DNA from: a bacterium
Lineage (GTDB): Bacteria > SZUA-182 > DTGQ01
Direction: 5' to 3'
Assembly (NCBI GenBank): GCA_023512255.1
Contig: JAILZY010000013.1
Location: forward strand, 1 to 60,114
Length of the DNA stretch: 60,114 nt
The position numbers and the translations under genes are program-made. Under the pieces are notes generated by a model. The model did no database searches. It was not told the origin of the DNA and saw only the letters and a program-made list of their open reading frames with translations. The number at the start of each line of letters is the position of its first letter. Positions within the stretch are counted from its first letter, which is position 1. Below are positions 26,359-36,189 of the stretch, piece after piece.

Positions 26359-27428
26359 GAAGTGTGAATATCTTAGGAATTGAATCATCCTGTGATGAGA
26401 CCTCAGTGGCCATTGTCCGGGACGGAGTGCAGATTGTCGCTCAGGAGATAGCCTCACAGATTGCTCTACACCACCGGTTTGGTGGGGTAGTGCCAGAGAT
26501 CGCTGCCCGAAAGTCTATGGAAACTATCATTCCCATCCTAGAGCAAGTGATGCTGGAGTCGGGGATAGATTTTGACGACATTGAAGCCATTGCCGTAACC
26601 ATTGGCCCTGGACTGATCGGATCACTACTGGTGGGAGTATCGGTAGCCAAAGCGCTTTGCTATGTCAAACACAAGCCGCTCATTCCGATCAACCATATCG
26701 AAGGGCATATCAAGGCCATCTTCCTGACTTATCCTCACCTCGAATTTCCCTTTATCGCCCTGGTGGTTTCAGGTGGTCATACCAGTCTGTTTGCTGTTTA
26801 CGGTCATACGGATTATGAATTCTTAGGAGGAACAAGGGATGATGCTGCCGGGGAGGCGTTTGATAAGGTAGCCAAAATTCTTCAGCTTGGCTATCCAGGG
26901 GGGCCGGTGATTGATCATCTGGCCAAAGCGGCCAATCCGGCCGCGGTGCAATTTCCCCGGGCCTATCTGGAAAAAGATAGCTTTGATTTTAGCTTCAGTG
27001 GACTTAAGACTGCTGTCTTACAGTATGTCCGCTCCCAGACCAAGGCTCTAGCGAGGCTTGATGCGGGCTCATCGGCCGAGATTTTCCCCAAGGAGGTGCC
27101 CCCTGAAATAGCCGACATTGCCGCCTCCTTCCAGGAGGCCGTGGTGGATATTCTGGTCGCCAAGGCTATTTCAGCCTGCCGCTATAAGCAGATGGAGCAG
27201 CTAGTTGTGGTTGGTGGCGTAGCCTCTAACTCCAGGCTGCGAAGCAAGATGGAGCAAGGTGCTCAAAAATTGAACGTGAGGGTTTATTACCCTCCGCCGC
27301 TTTTGTGTACCGATAATGCAGCCATGATTGCCAGCGCAGGCTATTTTCGGAAATTAGCCGGAAATTTTCTCGAGGGAAAAGAGATTTTCCCGCTCAATCC
27401 GATGAGCAACCTTCCCCTTGGCGGTTAA
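26355..27428 (+). CDS. tsaD: tRNA N6-adenosine threonylcarbamoyltransferase TsaD
   Basis: TsaD transfers the threonylcarbamoyl group to A37 of ANN-decoding tRNAs (t6A), with TsaB and TsaE. The 357-residue protein has the ASKHA fold and Fe-binding His114 and His118 in HIEGH. Other motifs are GIESSCDETS, LVVSGGHTSL, DDAAGEAFDKVA, and VVVGGVASNSRLR with DNAAMIA. The ATG overlaps the preceding stop (ATGA). It converges with an antiterminator gene, and their ends overlap by 4 bases. Confidence 0.96.
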   Translation: MRSVNILGIESSCDETSVAIVRDGVQIVAQEIASQIALHHRFGGVVPEIAARKSMETIIPILEQVMLESGIDFDDIEAIAVTIGPGLIGSLLVGVSVAKALCYVKHKPLIPINHIEGHIKAIFLTYPHLEFPFIALVVSGGHTSLFAVYGHTDYEFLGGTRDDAAGEAFDKVAKILQLGYPGGPVIDHLAKAANPAAVQFPRAYLEKDSFDFSFSGLKTAVLQYVRSQTKALARLDAGSSAEIFPKEVPPEIADIAASFQEAVVDILVAKAISACRYKQMEQLVVVGGVASNSRLRSKMEQGAQKLNVRVYYPPPLLCTDNAAMIASAGYFRKLAGNFLEGKEIFPLNPMSNLPLGG

Positions 27429-27979
27429 AAATTTATCGGCTCAACCTCGATCGTATTTAGTTCAACGCAGACCGATTGCTGGAGAAGATCTACCGAGAGA
27501 ATAAGTCTTTGTTTATTGGGCTTAAATCGTAGCAAAATTCCCTCTACTCCCCTGAGGGGACCGGCTACGATCCGCACCCTTTCCCCGACATTTAAATAAG
27601 GGTAAGGCGTAACCACCGTATCATTTTCGAGAATAGTTTGGATGGAAGCGATCTGATTTTCTGGAATCGGCACCGGTTTGCCGTTGCTGCTGATGATCCG
27701 AGCAACGCCCGGGGTTTGCAGGACCGTAAGCCAGAGTCGGTTTTCCAGATTGGCTCGAATGAACAGATATCCTCGAAACATCGGCACCTGAATCCGTTTT
27801 TGTCGATCTTTCCTGGCGCTCCAGACCTCAATTTTGGGCAAGAAGGCGTAAATGGACTTATTTTTCAGCCGCTCATAGACTGCCTGTTCGTGTCGAGATC
27901 GGGTATGTACAGCATACCAGTGTTCCTCGGCTGGTGATGGCTGCTGGATGATAGGTTCAAGTTGAGCTATTTCTACCAT
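27425..27979 (-). CDS. NusG-like (UpxY/RfaH-type) transcription antiterminator
   Basis: The protein has a NusG N-terminal (NGN) domain (HWYAVHTRSRHEQAVYERL, FLPKIEVWS, PMFRGYLFI) and a C-terminal KOW domain (VGERVRIVAGPLRGVEGIL). Specialised NusG paralogues of this type bind RNA polymerase and let it read through long polysaccharide operons. No glycan operon is directly downstream, so its target may be elsewhere, perhaps the cluster at 41.8 kb. ATG 27979 has AGGAG 13 bases upstream; a GTG at 27991 is too close to it. Confidence 0.85.
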   Translation of the reverse strand: MVEIAQLEPIIQQPSPAEEHWYAVHTRSRHEQAVYERLKNKSIYAFLPKIEVWSARKDRQKRIQVPMFRGYLFIRANLENRLWLTVLQTPGVARIISSNGKPVPIPENQIASIQTILENDTVVTPYPYLNVGERVRIVAGPLRGVEGILLRFKPNKQRLILSVDLLQQSVCVELNTIEVEPINF

Positions 27980-27991
27980 ACTCGATATCAC

Positions 27992-28392
27992 ACTCCTAAC
28001 AATGTTTAAAGGGGGAAAAAGTATATTGGAGAAGGTATATTATTATTTACCTTGGCTAGTTTATCGTATTGAGATCAGAAAATCAACAGAGAAGATGACT
28101 AGGAGTTCGTAAAATTTCCACTATGAATATAAATATACTAATAACATTTTATTATGCAATTATTTTCATATATGAAATATTATTCACAGCCAAAGCCTCT
28201 TTCCCATTGACTGCCGCGGTTTTCGGCTTTATGATCCCATACAGCTTTTCCAAAGAATTATGACTCAACCATAAAATGAGGGGGGTAAAATTTAAGCTGG
28301 CATAGGAATTGCTCACCTTATTAGAGTGCATGAGATAAACCGCTTATGGAAACTGGAACCTGTTCACATTGATCGCGGGGGATGTATTGACT
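27992..28392. other. AT-rich intergenic region with sigma-54 promoter
   Basis: No gene is visible. The region holds a 14-bp perfect palindrome, TTTCATATATGAAA, at 28164-28177, a possible activator site about 120 bases upstream of the -24/-12 promoter at 28298-28313. Confidence 0.5.
28298..28313 (+). promoter_or_regulatory. Sigma-54 promoter of the activator gene
   Basis: TGGCATAGGAATTGCT matches the -24/-12 consensus: GG at 28299-28300 and GC at 28311-28312 with 10 bases between. The start would be near 28324, about 70 bases before ATG 28393. It suggests that the activator controls itself. Confidence 0.78.
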
Positions 28393-29418
28393 ATGGTTCA
28401 AGATTACGTTCAAGCAGATATCATCGGGAAAAGCGAAAAGATTAAAGAGATTTGCCGTCTGATTGGAATCATTGCCAAGACTAAGTCCACGGTTCTGGTC
28501 CAGGGAGAGAGCGGAACAGGCAAGGAAGTGGTGGCTAATGCAATTTACAAGCACAGTTTGCGAAACGGCCGTCCCTTTATCAAGGTAAATTGTGCAGCTC
28601 TAAGCGAAACGCTGCTAGAGAGTGAATTGTTCGGTCATGTGAAAGGATCCTATACCGGCGCCTTGTCGGATAGAAAAGGTCGGTTTGAGCTGGCCAATAA
28701 AGGGACCATACTGCTAGATGAAATTGGAAATATGCCCCTGGCTGGACAAGCCAAGCTGCTGCGCGTTCTTCAAGAAGATGAAATCGTGCCAGTGGGGAGC
28801 AGTAAAACCATCAAGGTGGATGTGCGGGTTATTGCCACTACTAATGTCATTCTCAAGGATGCGGCCCAAAAAGGAACCTTTCGCGAGGATCTCTACTATC
28901 GACTGAGCGTAATCACTATCTTTCTTCCTCCCTTGAGAGAACGTCGTGAAGATATCCCTTATCTGGTTGAGCATTTTATTCAATTAAACAGCAATGAAAT
29001 GGAGACCAAGGTGAGGGGGGTTGACCCTGAGGCTATGGAGCTGCTTATAAAGTATGATTGGCCAGGCAATATCAGAGAGCTGAAAAATGTTATTGAGAAT
29101 GCCATGATTATCGAGAGTAGGGATAAGATATATCCCGACATTCTTCCCTCCTACATAAGGGAAAATCACCAGCCTGTAGTAGTCAGCCCGACCGAAAGTA
29201 TCCCCATAGACAAAAGGCTGCTAAGCAAAGATCTCAATCTTCGCAATCAGCTCCTGATGTACGAAAGGATTCTGATCCTGAATGCCCTGGATCGGGCCAA
29301 TTGGGTTAAAAGCAGAACGGCTAAGCTGCTTGGGATTGACCGAAGAAACCTAGGATATTTCATGAAAAAGCACCATATTCTGATGCCGCCGAACCGAGGA
29401 AGCCGCTCGGATGCCTGA
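28393..29418 (+). CDS. Sigma-54-dependent transcriptional activator without receiver domain
   Basis: The 341-residue protein is a short enhancer-binding protein of the PspF size: an AAA+ domain from about residue 8 to 235 and a Fis-type helix-turn-helix at the C-terminus (NWVKSRTAKLLGIDRRNLGYFMKKH). Walker A is GESGTGKE (38-45), Walker B ILLDEIG, and the arginine finger region FREDLYYRLS. The GAFTGA loop that touches sigma-54 reads GSYTGA (85-90). There is no receiver or sensor domain, so control must come from a partner protein or from expression. It has a sigma-54 promoter of its own. ATG 28393 is my choice; TTG starts at 28369 and 28387 are possible. Confidence 0.9.
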   Translation: MVQDYVQADIIGKSEKIKEICRLIGIIAKTKSTVLVQGESGTGKEVVANAIYKHSLRNGRPFIKVNCAALSETLLESELFGHVKGSYTGALSDRKGRFELANKGTILLDEIGNMPLAGQAKLLRVLQEDEIVPVGSSKTIKVDVRVIATTNVILKDAAQKGTFREDLYYRLSVITIFLPPLRERREDIPYLVEHFIQLNSNEMETKVRGVDPEAMELLIKYDWPGNIRELKNVIENAMIIESRDKIYPDILPSYIRENHQPVVVSPTESIPIDKRLLSKDLNLRNQLLMYERILILNALDRANWVKSRTAKLLGIDRRNLGYFMKKHHILMPPNRGSRSDA

Positions 29419-29435
29419 TAGTGCGAGCCCTCTAA

Positions 29436-29551
29436 GTGGTCCTCTCGCTAACAAAGTGCGCAAGCTACGGCGGCACAAGGTCCACACTTACAATTGATTG
29501 GGTAATTGGATCTGCTGCGCACTTGTGTTACGCACTTAGCGAAAGAACCAA
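29436..29551. repeat. MITE-like element, copy 2 (orientation B, 116 bp)
   Basis: Ends are GTGGTCCTCTCGCTAA and TTAGCGAAAGAACCAA, with TAA on both outer sides. The inside carries CAATTGATTGGGTAATTGGATC and GCGCACTTGTGTTACGCAC. It lies between the sigma-54 activator and selA; the rest of that 282-base spacer shows no gene. Confidence 0.9.
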
Positions 29552-29700
29552 TAAGTGAGCTTTCAAATTAAACCTTGAGAAAACCTTGAGATTTTGACCT
29601 GGCTATGATATTTTATAGTTAAGTAGGGGTTAATCTCTTGAAATTAATTACTGATAGTTTATGAGCACCTTTATCTCCTATCCGGGGCGAGAGCTGTTTT

Positions 29701-31152
29701 ATGCTGAGTGAGCTACAGACCGCCTGCCTCAGGTCAATTCCTTCAGTAGAGTCGATTCTACAGCATGAGATGGCCAAAGAGGAGAGGTTTTCCCGCCTCC
29801 CCAGATGGGTCCTGGTTGAGGGAATCAGGCAGGTACTAGATCTTAAAAGGAAATGGATTTTATCTCCTCAGACTAACCGACAGGAGCTTGAGGAATGGCA
29901 GATTTCGGCTAGTCTAATCTTGGATGAGGTTGACCGCTACCTTCAAAAAATCCGCCAGGCTGAGTTAGGCAGGGTGATCAACGCTACGGGGATCATTTTG
30001 CACACTAACCTTGGTCGGGCTGTTTTGGCTTCTGAAGCTATGGAAAAAATGACTCTGGCGGCCAGATGCTTCACTAACCTTGAGTTTGATCTCATCACTG
30101 GTACAAGGGGAAAAAGAGGTGAGGCGGTCACAAGGCTACTCTGCCATCTGAGCGGTGCTCAAGATGCTCTGGTGGTGAACAACAATGCGGCCGCGGTCCT
30201 CCTGGTGCTCAATACCCTGGCTGAGGGTCGCCAAGTGATCGTTTCCCGAGGAGAGCTGGTTGAAATCGGCGGCTCTTTCAGGGTCCCAGAGATCATGAAA
30301 AAGGGGGGCGTCAGGCTGGTCGAGGTTGGGACGACCAATAAAACCCGCCTTGATGATTACCGGCAGGCGATTACCTCAGAGAGTGCGGCCATCCTGAAAG
30401 TTCACCCCAGCAATTTTCAGATCGTAGGCTTTAGTGAAGAAGCAAACCTGCCGGAGTTGGTACACCTTGGGCAAGAGCATGGGCTTGTGGTCATCTATGA
30501 CCTTGGAAGCGGTATGCTGGCAGATCTTGCCCCTTATGGGCTTAGTCGGGAGCCCCTTGTCTCCCGAATCGTTCAGCAGGGTGTAGATATTATAACCTTC
30601 AGCGGCGATAAACTCCTTGGCGGACCCCAGGCAGGGATTATCCTATGTCGGCCAAAATATGGCCGGCTTTTGCGGCAAAATCCTCTGGCTAGGGCCGTGC
30701 GAGCAGACAAGATGACCCTGGCTGCTCTTGAGGGCACGCTAAGGCTTTATAGTGAGCCCGATGTCTTTGACCGAATTCCTACCCTGCGGATGATCACTGC
30801 TTCGCGGCAGCACCTTGAGGAGCGTGGTAGGCAGATTATGGAAGCTCTAACCTTATCTTCAGGGTGGAGTAGTGATACGATCAGCCTTGAGATAGTCGAG
30901 GATGAGGCTCAGGTAGGTGGTGGCTCCTTTCCCCAGCAAACCATTCCCTCACTCTCTTTGGCCATTTCCTCAACCAGAGGAGAGGTTAATCAGCTTGAGG
31001 AGCGGTTTCGCCTCCGTCAGCCCCCGATTTTAGGGCGAATTAACCAGGGACGGTTTCTCTTGAGCCTACGCACCATACAGGATGAGGATATAGCGGAGAT
31101 TATCCGGGCAGCCAAAGAGATTTTGGGGCAGTGGGAAAGGAGCAAAGAGTGA
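29701..31152 (+). CDS. selA: L-seryl-tRNA(Sec) selenium transferase
   Basis: SelA converts seryl-tRNA(Sec) to selenocysteyl-tRNA(Sec) with selenophosphate, using PLP. The 483-residue length is normal. The PLP lysine is K304 in TFSGDKLLGGPQAG. Other family motifs are INATGIILHTNLGRA and VNNNAAAVLLVLN. selB follows 30 bases later. selD and the tRNA gene selC are not seen in this window, but selenocysteine use in the organism is implied. Confidence 0.96.
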   Translation: MLSELQTACLRSIPSVESILQHEMAKEERFSRLPRWVLVEGIRQVLDLKRKWILSPQTNRQELEEWQISASLILDEVDRYLQKIRQAELGRVINATGIILHTNLGRAVLASEAMEKMTLAARCFTNLEFDLITGTRGKRGEAVTRLLCHLSGAQDALVVNNNAAAVLLVLNTLAEGRQVIVSRGELVEIGGSFRVPEIMKKGGVRLVEVGTTNKTRLDDYRQAITSESAAILKVHPSNFQIVGFSEEANLPELVHLGQEHGLVVIYDLGSGMLADLAPYGLSREPLVSRIVQQGVDIITFSGDKLLGGPQAGIILCRPKYGRLLRQNPLARAVRADKMTLAALEGTLRLYSEPDVFDRIPTLRMITASRQHLEERGRQIMEALTLSSGWSSDTISLEIVEDEAQVGGGSFPQQTIPSLSLAISSTRGEVNQLEERFRLRQPPILGRINQGRFLLSLRTIQDEDIAEIIRAAKEILGQWERSKE

Positions 31153-31182
31153 TGCTTTTTTTATTTAAAATAGGATGGTGGG

Positions 31183-33120
31183 ATGGACTCTCAGCGGATT
31201 ATCCTTGGAACCGCCGGGCATATTGATCATGGAAAAACGACCCTGGTCCGAGCCTTAACCGGTATTGACACGGACAGGTTAAAGGAGGAAAAAGAGCGGG
31301 GAATTACCATCGAGCTCGGATTTGCCTATCTGGATCTAGCCAGCGGAGGCCGCCTTGGCATTGTGGATGTGCCGGGGCATGAGCGGTTTGTACGGCATAT
31401 GGTGGCTGGAGCGACTGGCATTGATGCGGTCATGCTGGTTGTGGCTGCTGATGAGGGGATCATGCCCCAGACCAGTGAGCATTTTGATATCTGCCGTCTG
31501 CTCAAGGTGCAGCGGGGTATGGTGGTGGTTACCAAAATCGACCTGGTGGACCCAGAGTGGCTAAAGATGGTTATTGAGGATATCAGGAGGTTTGTGCAGG
31601 GGTCCTTCCTGGAAAATGCCCCTATTTTCCCTGTCTCGGCAACATCCGGCCAGGGGCTTGAAGCTTTGCGCAAGGGTTTGGAGGAGCTGGTGGAAGCCAT
31701 TTCCCCAAGGAACCTACAAGGCATCTGCCGCCTGCCCATTGACCGGGTATTCACCATCAAGGGATTCGGAACAGTAGTTACCGGAACACTGCTTGCCGGA
31801 GCCTTGAAAAAGGGGATGAGCGTTGAAATATTCCCCAGCGGAAAGCAGGCCAGGGTGCGGGGAATTCAGGTTTATAATCAGCCGGTGGAAGAGGCCCTAG
31901 CCGGCCAGAGAGTGGCCATTAACCTGCACGGTGTGGACAAGGAAGAGCTGGCCCGGGGTGATGTGGTTTCACTGCCCGGCCATCTGCAGGCTTCCTATCT
32001 TCTCGACGGGCGGATCGCTCTTTTGCCTTCTGCGCCCAATCCCCTGAAAAACAGAACCCGAGTGCGATTTCATGCCGGCACATCTGAGGTGCTAGCTCGG
32101 ATAATTCTGCTCGATCGGGAAGAGCTTCTGCCCGCAGATGAGGCTTTGGTTCAATTTCAGCTTGAGTCTCCCTTGGCTCTGATGGCTAAAGACCGCTTTG
32201 TGGTCCGCACCTACTCTCCGGTAATTACCATCGGCGGGGGCAGTGTGATTGACAATCTTCCGGCCCGCCATCGGCGCTTTGATCAGGCGGTCTTAGACGG
32301 GCTGCGGGTCCTTGAAGGGGGAGATAATCTTTCACGGCTTGAGCTGATCATTCGTCAGGCCCATGCTGCCGGCACCAAGGGCATACAGCTCTCAACCCGG
32401 CTCAACCTGGATCAGGCCCAAGTGGCTGAAAGCCTAGAGCATTTACAAAAAAAGCAGCGTATTGTAATGGTTGATCCGCTCGATCAGTGGGTTATCCATC
32501 AGGATATTTTTCAAAGCCTCTTGAGCCGAGCGATCGACATCCTAACAGGCTTTCATCGGCGATTTGCGCTAAAGGCAGGAATGTCCAGGGAAGAGTTAAA
32601 GGCCCGGCTGCAACCAGACCTAGATGCTCGGCTATATAATAAGATTTTGGCCACCCTGCTAGAGCAGGGCAAAATTGTCATTCAGGAGAAAACCCTTCGC
32701 CTTTCTTGGCATCAGGTCAGGCTGACACCAGAGGAGGAAAGACAGAAGGCCAAAATCCTAGACATATGTCATCGGGCCGGCTTTCAGCCTCCGAGTATTG
32801 ATGAGGTGATGCAGCAGACCTGCCAGGGGGGGCTAAGAGGCGAGGCCGCAAATAGGCTGATTCAGCACCTGATTGATGAAGGTCTGCTGGTCAAGCTGAA
32901 AGAGGGGCTTTTATTCCATCAGCAGGCCTTAGCCCAAATTCAGCAGCAGCTTGAAGGCTATCTTCAGGACAAGGCACAGATCTCGGTAGCCGAATTTAAG
33001 GATTTATTCGGATTTTCCAGAAAATATGCTATTGCCCTGCTTGAATATTTCGATTCTATAAATTTGACCATGAGACTGGGGGATAAGAGAATTTTGAAAA
33101 AGAGAAGGGAAGCACCATGA
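31183..33120 (+). CDS. selB: Selenocysteine-specific elongation factor SelB
   Basis: SelB brings Sec-tRNA to UGA codons that carry a SECIS hairpin. The 645-residue protein has an EF-Tu-like GTPase part (G1 GHIDHGKT at 12-19, [18 protein letters not shown]), domains II and III, and four C-terminal winged helices (from about residue 380) that bind SECIS RNA. All parts are present and the length is normal. It follows selA closely and its stop overlaps the next gene (ATGA). Confidence 0.96.
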   Translation: MDSQRIILGTAGHIDHGKTTLVRALTGIDTDRLKEEKERGITIELGFAYLDLASGGRLGIVDVPGHERFVRHMVAGATGIDAVMLVVAADEGIMPQTSEHFDICRLLKVQRGMVVVTKIDLVDPEWLKMVIEDIRRFVQGSFLENAPIFPVSATSGQGLEALRKGLEELVEAISPRNLQGICRLPIDRVFTIKGFGTVVTGTLLAGALKKGMSVEIFPSGKQARVRGIQVYNQPVEEALAGQRVAINLHGVDKEELARGDVVSLPGHLQASYLLDGRIALLPSAPNPLKNRTRVRFHAGTSEVLARIILLDREELLPADEALVQFQLESPLALMAKDRFVVRTYSPVITIGGGSVIDNLPARHRRFDQAVLDGLRVLEGGDNLSRLELIIRQAHAAGTKGIQLSTRLNLDQAQVAESLEHLQKKQRIVMVDPLDQWVIHQDIFQSLLSRAIDILTGFHRRFALKAGMSREELKARLQPDLDARLYNKILATLLEQGKIVIQEKTLRLSWHQVRLTPEEERQKAKILDICHRAGFQPPSIDEVMQQTCQGGLRGEAANRLIQHLIDEGLLVKLKEGLLFHQQALAQIQQQLEGYLQDKAQISVAEFKDLFGFSRKYAIALLEYFDSINLTMRLGDKRILKKRREAP

Positions 33121-34886
33121 GACAGGAAGCAGATTTGATATTGCTTCATCCGCCAACTGTGTATGATTTTCGGGAAAAAGTGATCCTCTTTGGCCCGATC
33201 AGTGATCTAGTTCCATCAACACCAGTTTTTGAGATGTATCCGATTGGCTTTACCAGTATTTCGGAATACCTTGGCCGATTTGGGTTCCATGTCAGGATCA
33301 TCAATATCGCCCTGAAGATGCTGCGAAGTAAACGATATGATGCCGAAGAGGAGATAAAAAACCTCCATCCTCGAATGTTTGGAATCGATCTGCACTGGAT
33401 GCCTCACGTCCAGGGGAGTCTGGCTCTGGCTGAGATAGTGAAAAAATATCATCCTACGACTCCGGTTATTTTCGGTGGACTCTCATCTACCTACTACCAT
33501 GAAGAGCTGATCCGAAACTATCCTCAGATTGACTACGTCATGCGGGGAGACTCGACCGAGGAGCCACTGCGCCAGCTCCTTTCGGCGATCAAAACAGGAG
33601 GCCCTCTTGATCAGATCCCTAATCTGACCTGGCGGGACAGTGAGGGGAAGGTGAGGGTCAATCCCCTGAGCAATATAGTCGATAATTTGAACGGCATCAA
33701 GATCGACTATTCTCATATCATGAAAAAGGTTATGAGATACCGAGACCTGGCTGGCTATACCCCATATCAGAAGTGGCTTAATTATCCCGCCACGGCGGTT
33801 TTCAGCGTCCGAGGCTGCACCCACACCTGCTGCATCTGTGGAGGAGCGGCCTATGCCTTCCGTAAAAACTGCAACCGTCAAAAACCAGCCTATCGCGACC
33901 CTGAGCTTTTAGCTCAAGACATGAAAACTATTGATCACAATCTCAATGCTCCGATTATCATTATCGGTGATATGATGCAGCCTGGCCGAGAATATGCCCT
34001 CAGACTGCTAAAGGCGCTAAAAAAACTAAAAATCCGAAATCCTGTAGCCGTAGAGTTCTTTGTCCCACCTGCTGACGACATCCTGGAGCGGATCGCCGAG
34101 GCGATTCCTAATTTCAATATCGAGATGTCTCCTGAATCCCATGATGAGGAAATCCGAAGGACCTTTGGGCGCCCCTACGGTAATGAAGAGCTTGAGCGAA
34201 TGATCGACACCTCACTGCGCCTTGGCTGTCAGCGGATCGATCTATTTTTCATGATCGGCCTGTCCAAACAGACATATCAATCGGTTCTGGATACCGTTGA
34301 CTACTGCCGCCTACTGCTAGAGAGGTTTGGTCATACCAAGCGCTTGATCCCCTTTATTTCCCCCTATGCCCCCTTTATCGATCCAGGAAGTGAAGCCTTC
34401 GAGAACCCGGAAAAATTCGGCTACAAGATTCTCTGCCGGACCGTGGAAGAGCACCGCCGAGCTATGGAAAATCTCAGTTGGAAGTATGTTCTCAGCTATG
34501 AAACCAAGTGGATGACTAGAAGCGAGATCGTTGACAGCTCCTATGAGGCGGGCATGATTCTTAATCGGCTAAAGGCTAAGTACGGCCTGATCAATCCGAA
34601 AAAGGCCGAGCAAACAGAGCGGCGGATGCAACTGGCCGTAAAGGCCATGAAGGAAATCGATGAGATTATGCTCCTGCCTGATGAGGCCGAGCGAGAGCGA
34701 CGTTTGCAGGAGTTAAAAACTAGAGTTCGGAAGTTGAGCGAATCAACTATCTGTGAGAAAAAAGAGCTCGAGTGGCCTACTCGTTTGCTGCGGATGAATA
34801 TCGGCTGGATTTTGAAAAACTGGTTTCAGATTGAGATCTGGCACCGCCTCCTAGCCCTCAAAAATCGCGGACAGTGGAGCTGCTGA
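33117..34886 (+). CDS. B12-binding domain radical SAM protein
   Basis: The 589-residue protein has an N-terminal cobalamin-binding-like domain (GFTSISEYLGRFGFHVRIINIA, FGIDLHWMPHVQG, VIFGGLSSTYY) and a radical SAM core with the cluster cysteines Cys234, Cys238 and Cys241 (CTHTCCIC). It resembles the Ta0216-like family of B12-binding radical SAM proteins, whose reaction I do not know. Translation is coupled to selB by an ATGA overlap, which is unusual and may point to a link with selenium or merely to a shared transcript. A terminator follows. Confidence 0.85.
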   Translation: MRQEADLILLHPPTVYDFREKVILFGPISDLVPSTPVFEMYPIGFTSISEYLGRFGFHVRIINIALKMLRSKRYDAEEEIKNLHPRMFGIDLHWMPHVQGSLALAEIVKKYHPTTPVIFGGLSSTYYHEELIRNYPQIDYVMRGDSTEEPLRQLLSAIKTGGPLDQIPNLTWRDSEGKVRVNPLSNIVDNLNGIKIDYSHIMKKVMRYRDLAGYTPYQKWLNYPATAVFSVRGCTHTCCICGGAAYAFRKNCNRQKPAYRDPELLAQDMKTIDHNLNAPIIIIGDMMQPGREYALRLLKALKKLKIRNPVAVEFFVPPADDILERIAEAIPNFNIEMSPESHDEEIRRTFGRPYGNEELERMIDTSLRLGCQRIDLFFMIGLSKQTYQSVLDTVDYCRLLLERFGHTKRLIPFISPYAPFIDPGSEAFENPEKFGYKILCRTVEEHRRAMENLSWKYVLSYETKWMTRSEIVDSSYEAGMILNRLKAKYGLINPKKAEQTERRMQLAVKAMKEIDEIMLLPDEAERERRLQELKTRVRKLSESTICEKKELEWPTRLLRMNIGWILKNWFQIEIWHRLLALKNRGQWSC

Positions 34887-34970
34887 AAAGTATTTTGGAG
34901 GAGTCACTGCTCAGATCATCAAGCTGGCAGTGGAATAAGCATCTTTCTCAAACCCAGCAAGAATAAAAAA

Positions 34971-35007
34971 TGGAGCCCCGCTCTTCCTCATTTTGAGCAG
35001 GGCTCCA
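34971..35007. terminator. Terminator between convergent genes
   Basis: TGGAGCCCCGCTC (34971-34983) and GAGCAGGGCTCCA (34995-35007) form a 13-bp stem with one mismatch and a TTTT in the loop, preceded by an A tract. It ends the selA-selB-radical SAM unit and could also serve the minus-strand gene beyond it. Confidence 0.72.
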
Positions 35008-35084
35008 TCCTCTTTGGTCGAAAGACTAGGCTGATCTAATCTTTAAAGACTACTAGGCCGATCTAATCTTTAGACTAGATTAGA

Positions 35085-35993
35085 CTAGATAAAGGGAAAC
35101 AGCAGCCCGGAAATAACTGCTGGCGCTACTGTAGTAGTTGGCAGCACGACCGCGGTCGGAGCAGTAAGCTGTAAGATAATGGCTGTTGGAGCAATTGCGG
35201 TTGGAGCAAGAACCGTAGGCGCAATAGCGGTCGGAACGGGCAGAGGAGCAATAGCAGTCGGAGCAAGAACCGTAGGTGCAACCACGGTCGGAACGGGCAG
35301 CGGTGCAATAGCGGTCGGAGCGGGCAGCGGAGTGATAGCAGTAGGAGCGGGCAGAGGAGCAACCACGGTCGGAGCGGGCAGAGGAGCAATAGCAGGAGGA
35401 GCCACAGGAAGAAGAGCACTCGGATTTAGGAAGTAGCCGGGCGGATAAGGTACCCCTGGAAGAGGAGGCGCGGTTATCGGTCCAAGCGGACCAACTGGAC
35501 CGGTAAAGCCCGGAATAGTCATAAGATAATTCCAAGCAGCTATATTACCCAACGGGACATAAGTATTTATCCAACTGGATGAGGTCGGTGGCAAATAGCC
35601 ATAGTTGAGTGGAAGGCTGATAGGCAGCGGAGCGCCGAAAGGATCGCGCAAATAGGATGGTGGCCACAGGTTTACTCCACCGACAGGATCATAGTAGGCC
35701 ATGCCAAGGGGAGTGTTATAAAGCAGCCAGGGATTTGCCGCGGCAGGATCCCAAGTCAGCCCCGGCTGGACAGGCAAAATCGTGTCAGGGGTTAATTCAT
35801 GCACGATCGGAGTAGGCAGCCCAGATGATGGATCAATAGGTGACAGGGCTGGTGCCCACAGTGGCCACAGAGTGTTGTAGGGAGGCAGAGCAATCCAGTT
35901 TTGGGCCTGTGAAACCGGTGAATAAACCAAAGATAAAGCCACGAAACCAACCATGATTAAGAAGAAATACCCAAGTTTTTTATTAGCAAACAT
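35085..35993 (-). CDS. Secreted Pro/Ala/Thr-rich repeat protein
   Basis: I do not recognise the family. The 302-residue protein has a signal peptide (LGYFFLIMVGFVALSLVYS, cleavage near SQAQ), a Pro/Trp/Tyr-rich middle (residues 30-190) and a C-terminal array of about a dozen units such as APLPAPT and IAPTVLAPTA. The repeats are near-identical at DNA level, so length changes by slippage are likely. Start ATG 35993 has GAGGG 9 bases upstream. It may be an extended cell-surface or wall-spanning protein; this is inference from composition. Duplicated GATCTAATCTTTA units lie just past the stop. Confidence 0.7.
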   Translation of the reverse strand: MFANKKLGYFFLIMVGFVALSLVYSPVSQAQNWIALPPYNTLWPLWAPALSPIDPSSGLPTPIVHELTPDTILPVQPGLTWDPAAANPWLLYNTPLGMAYYDPVGGVNLWPPSYLRDPFGAPLPISLPLNYGYLPPTSSSWINTYVPLGNIAAWNYLMTIPGFTGPVGPLGPITAPPLPGVPYPPGYFLNPSALLPVAPPAIAPLPAPTVVAPLPAPTAITPLPAPTAIAPLPVPTVVAPTVLAPTAIAPLPVPTAIAPTVLAPTAIAPTAIILQLTAPTAVVLPTTTVAPAVISGLLFPFI

Positions 35994-36189
35994 TTTCAAA
36001 ATCCCTCTCTTTAGCTAACCTGTAACTTATTGATATAATAAGTAATATTATAATAACTTATCATACTCCTCATGACACTCATCACTTTACCCGTTTGTTT
36101 TTAAAATCTCTTCTCTCTTCTCTATTCACCCTCCTCAAATCACCCTCCTCAAACACTTCTGCTTCTGTCATGGGTAGATACTTAAGCAA

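Noticed and set aside
35080-35535. Ser/Tyr/Cys-rich ORF on the minus strand
   Set aside because: It is a frame shadow of the Pro/Ala repeat protein; periodic DNA keeps other frames open.
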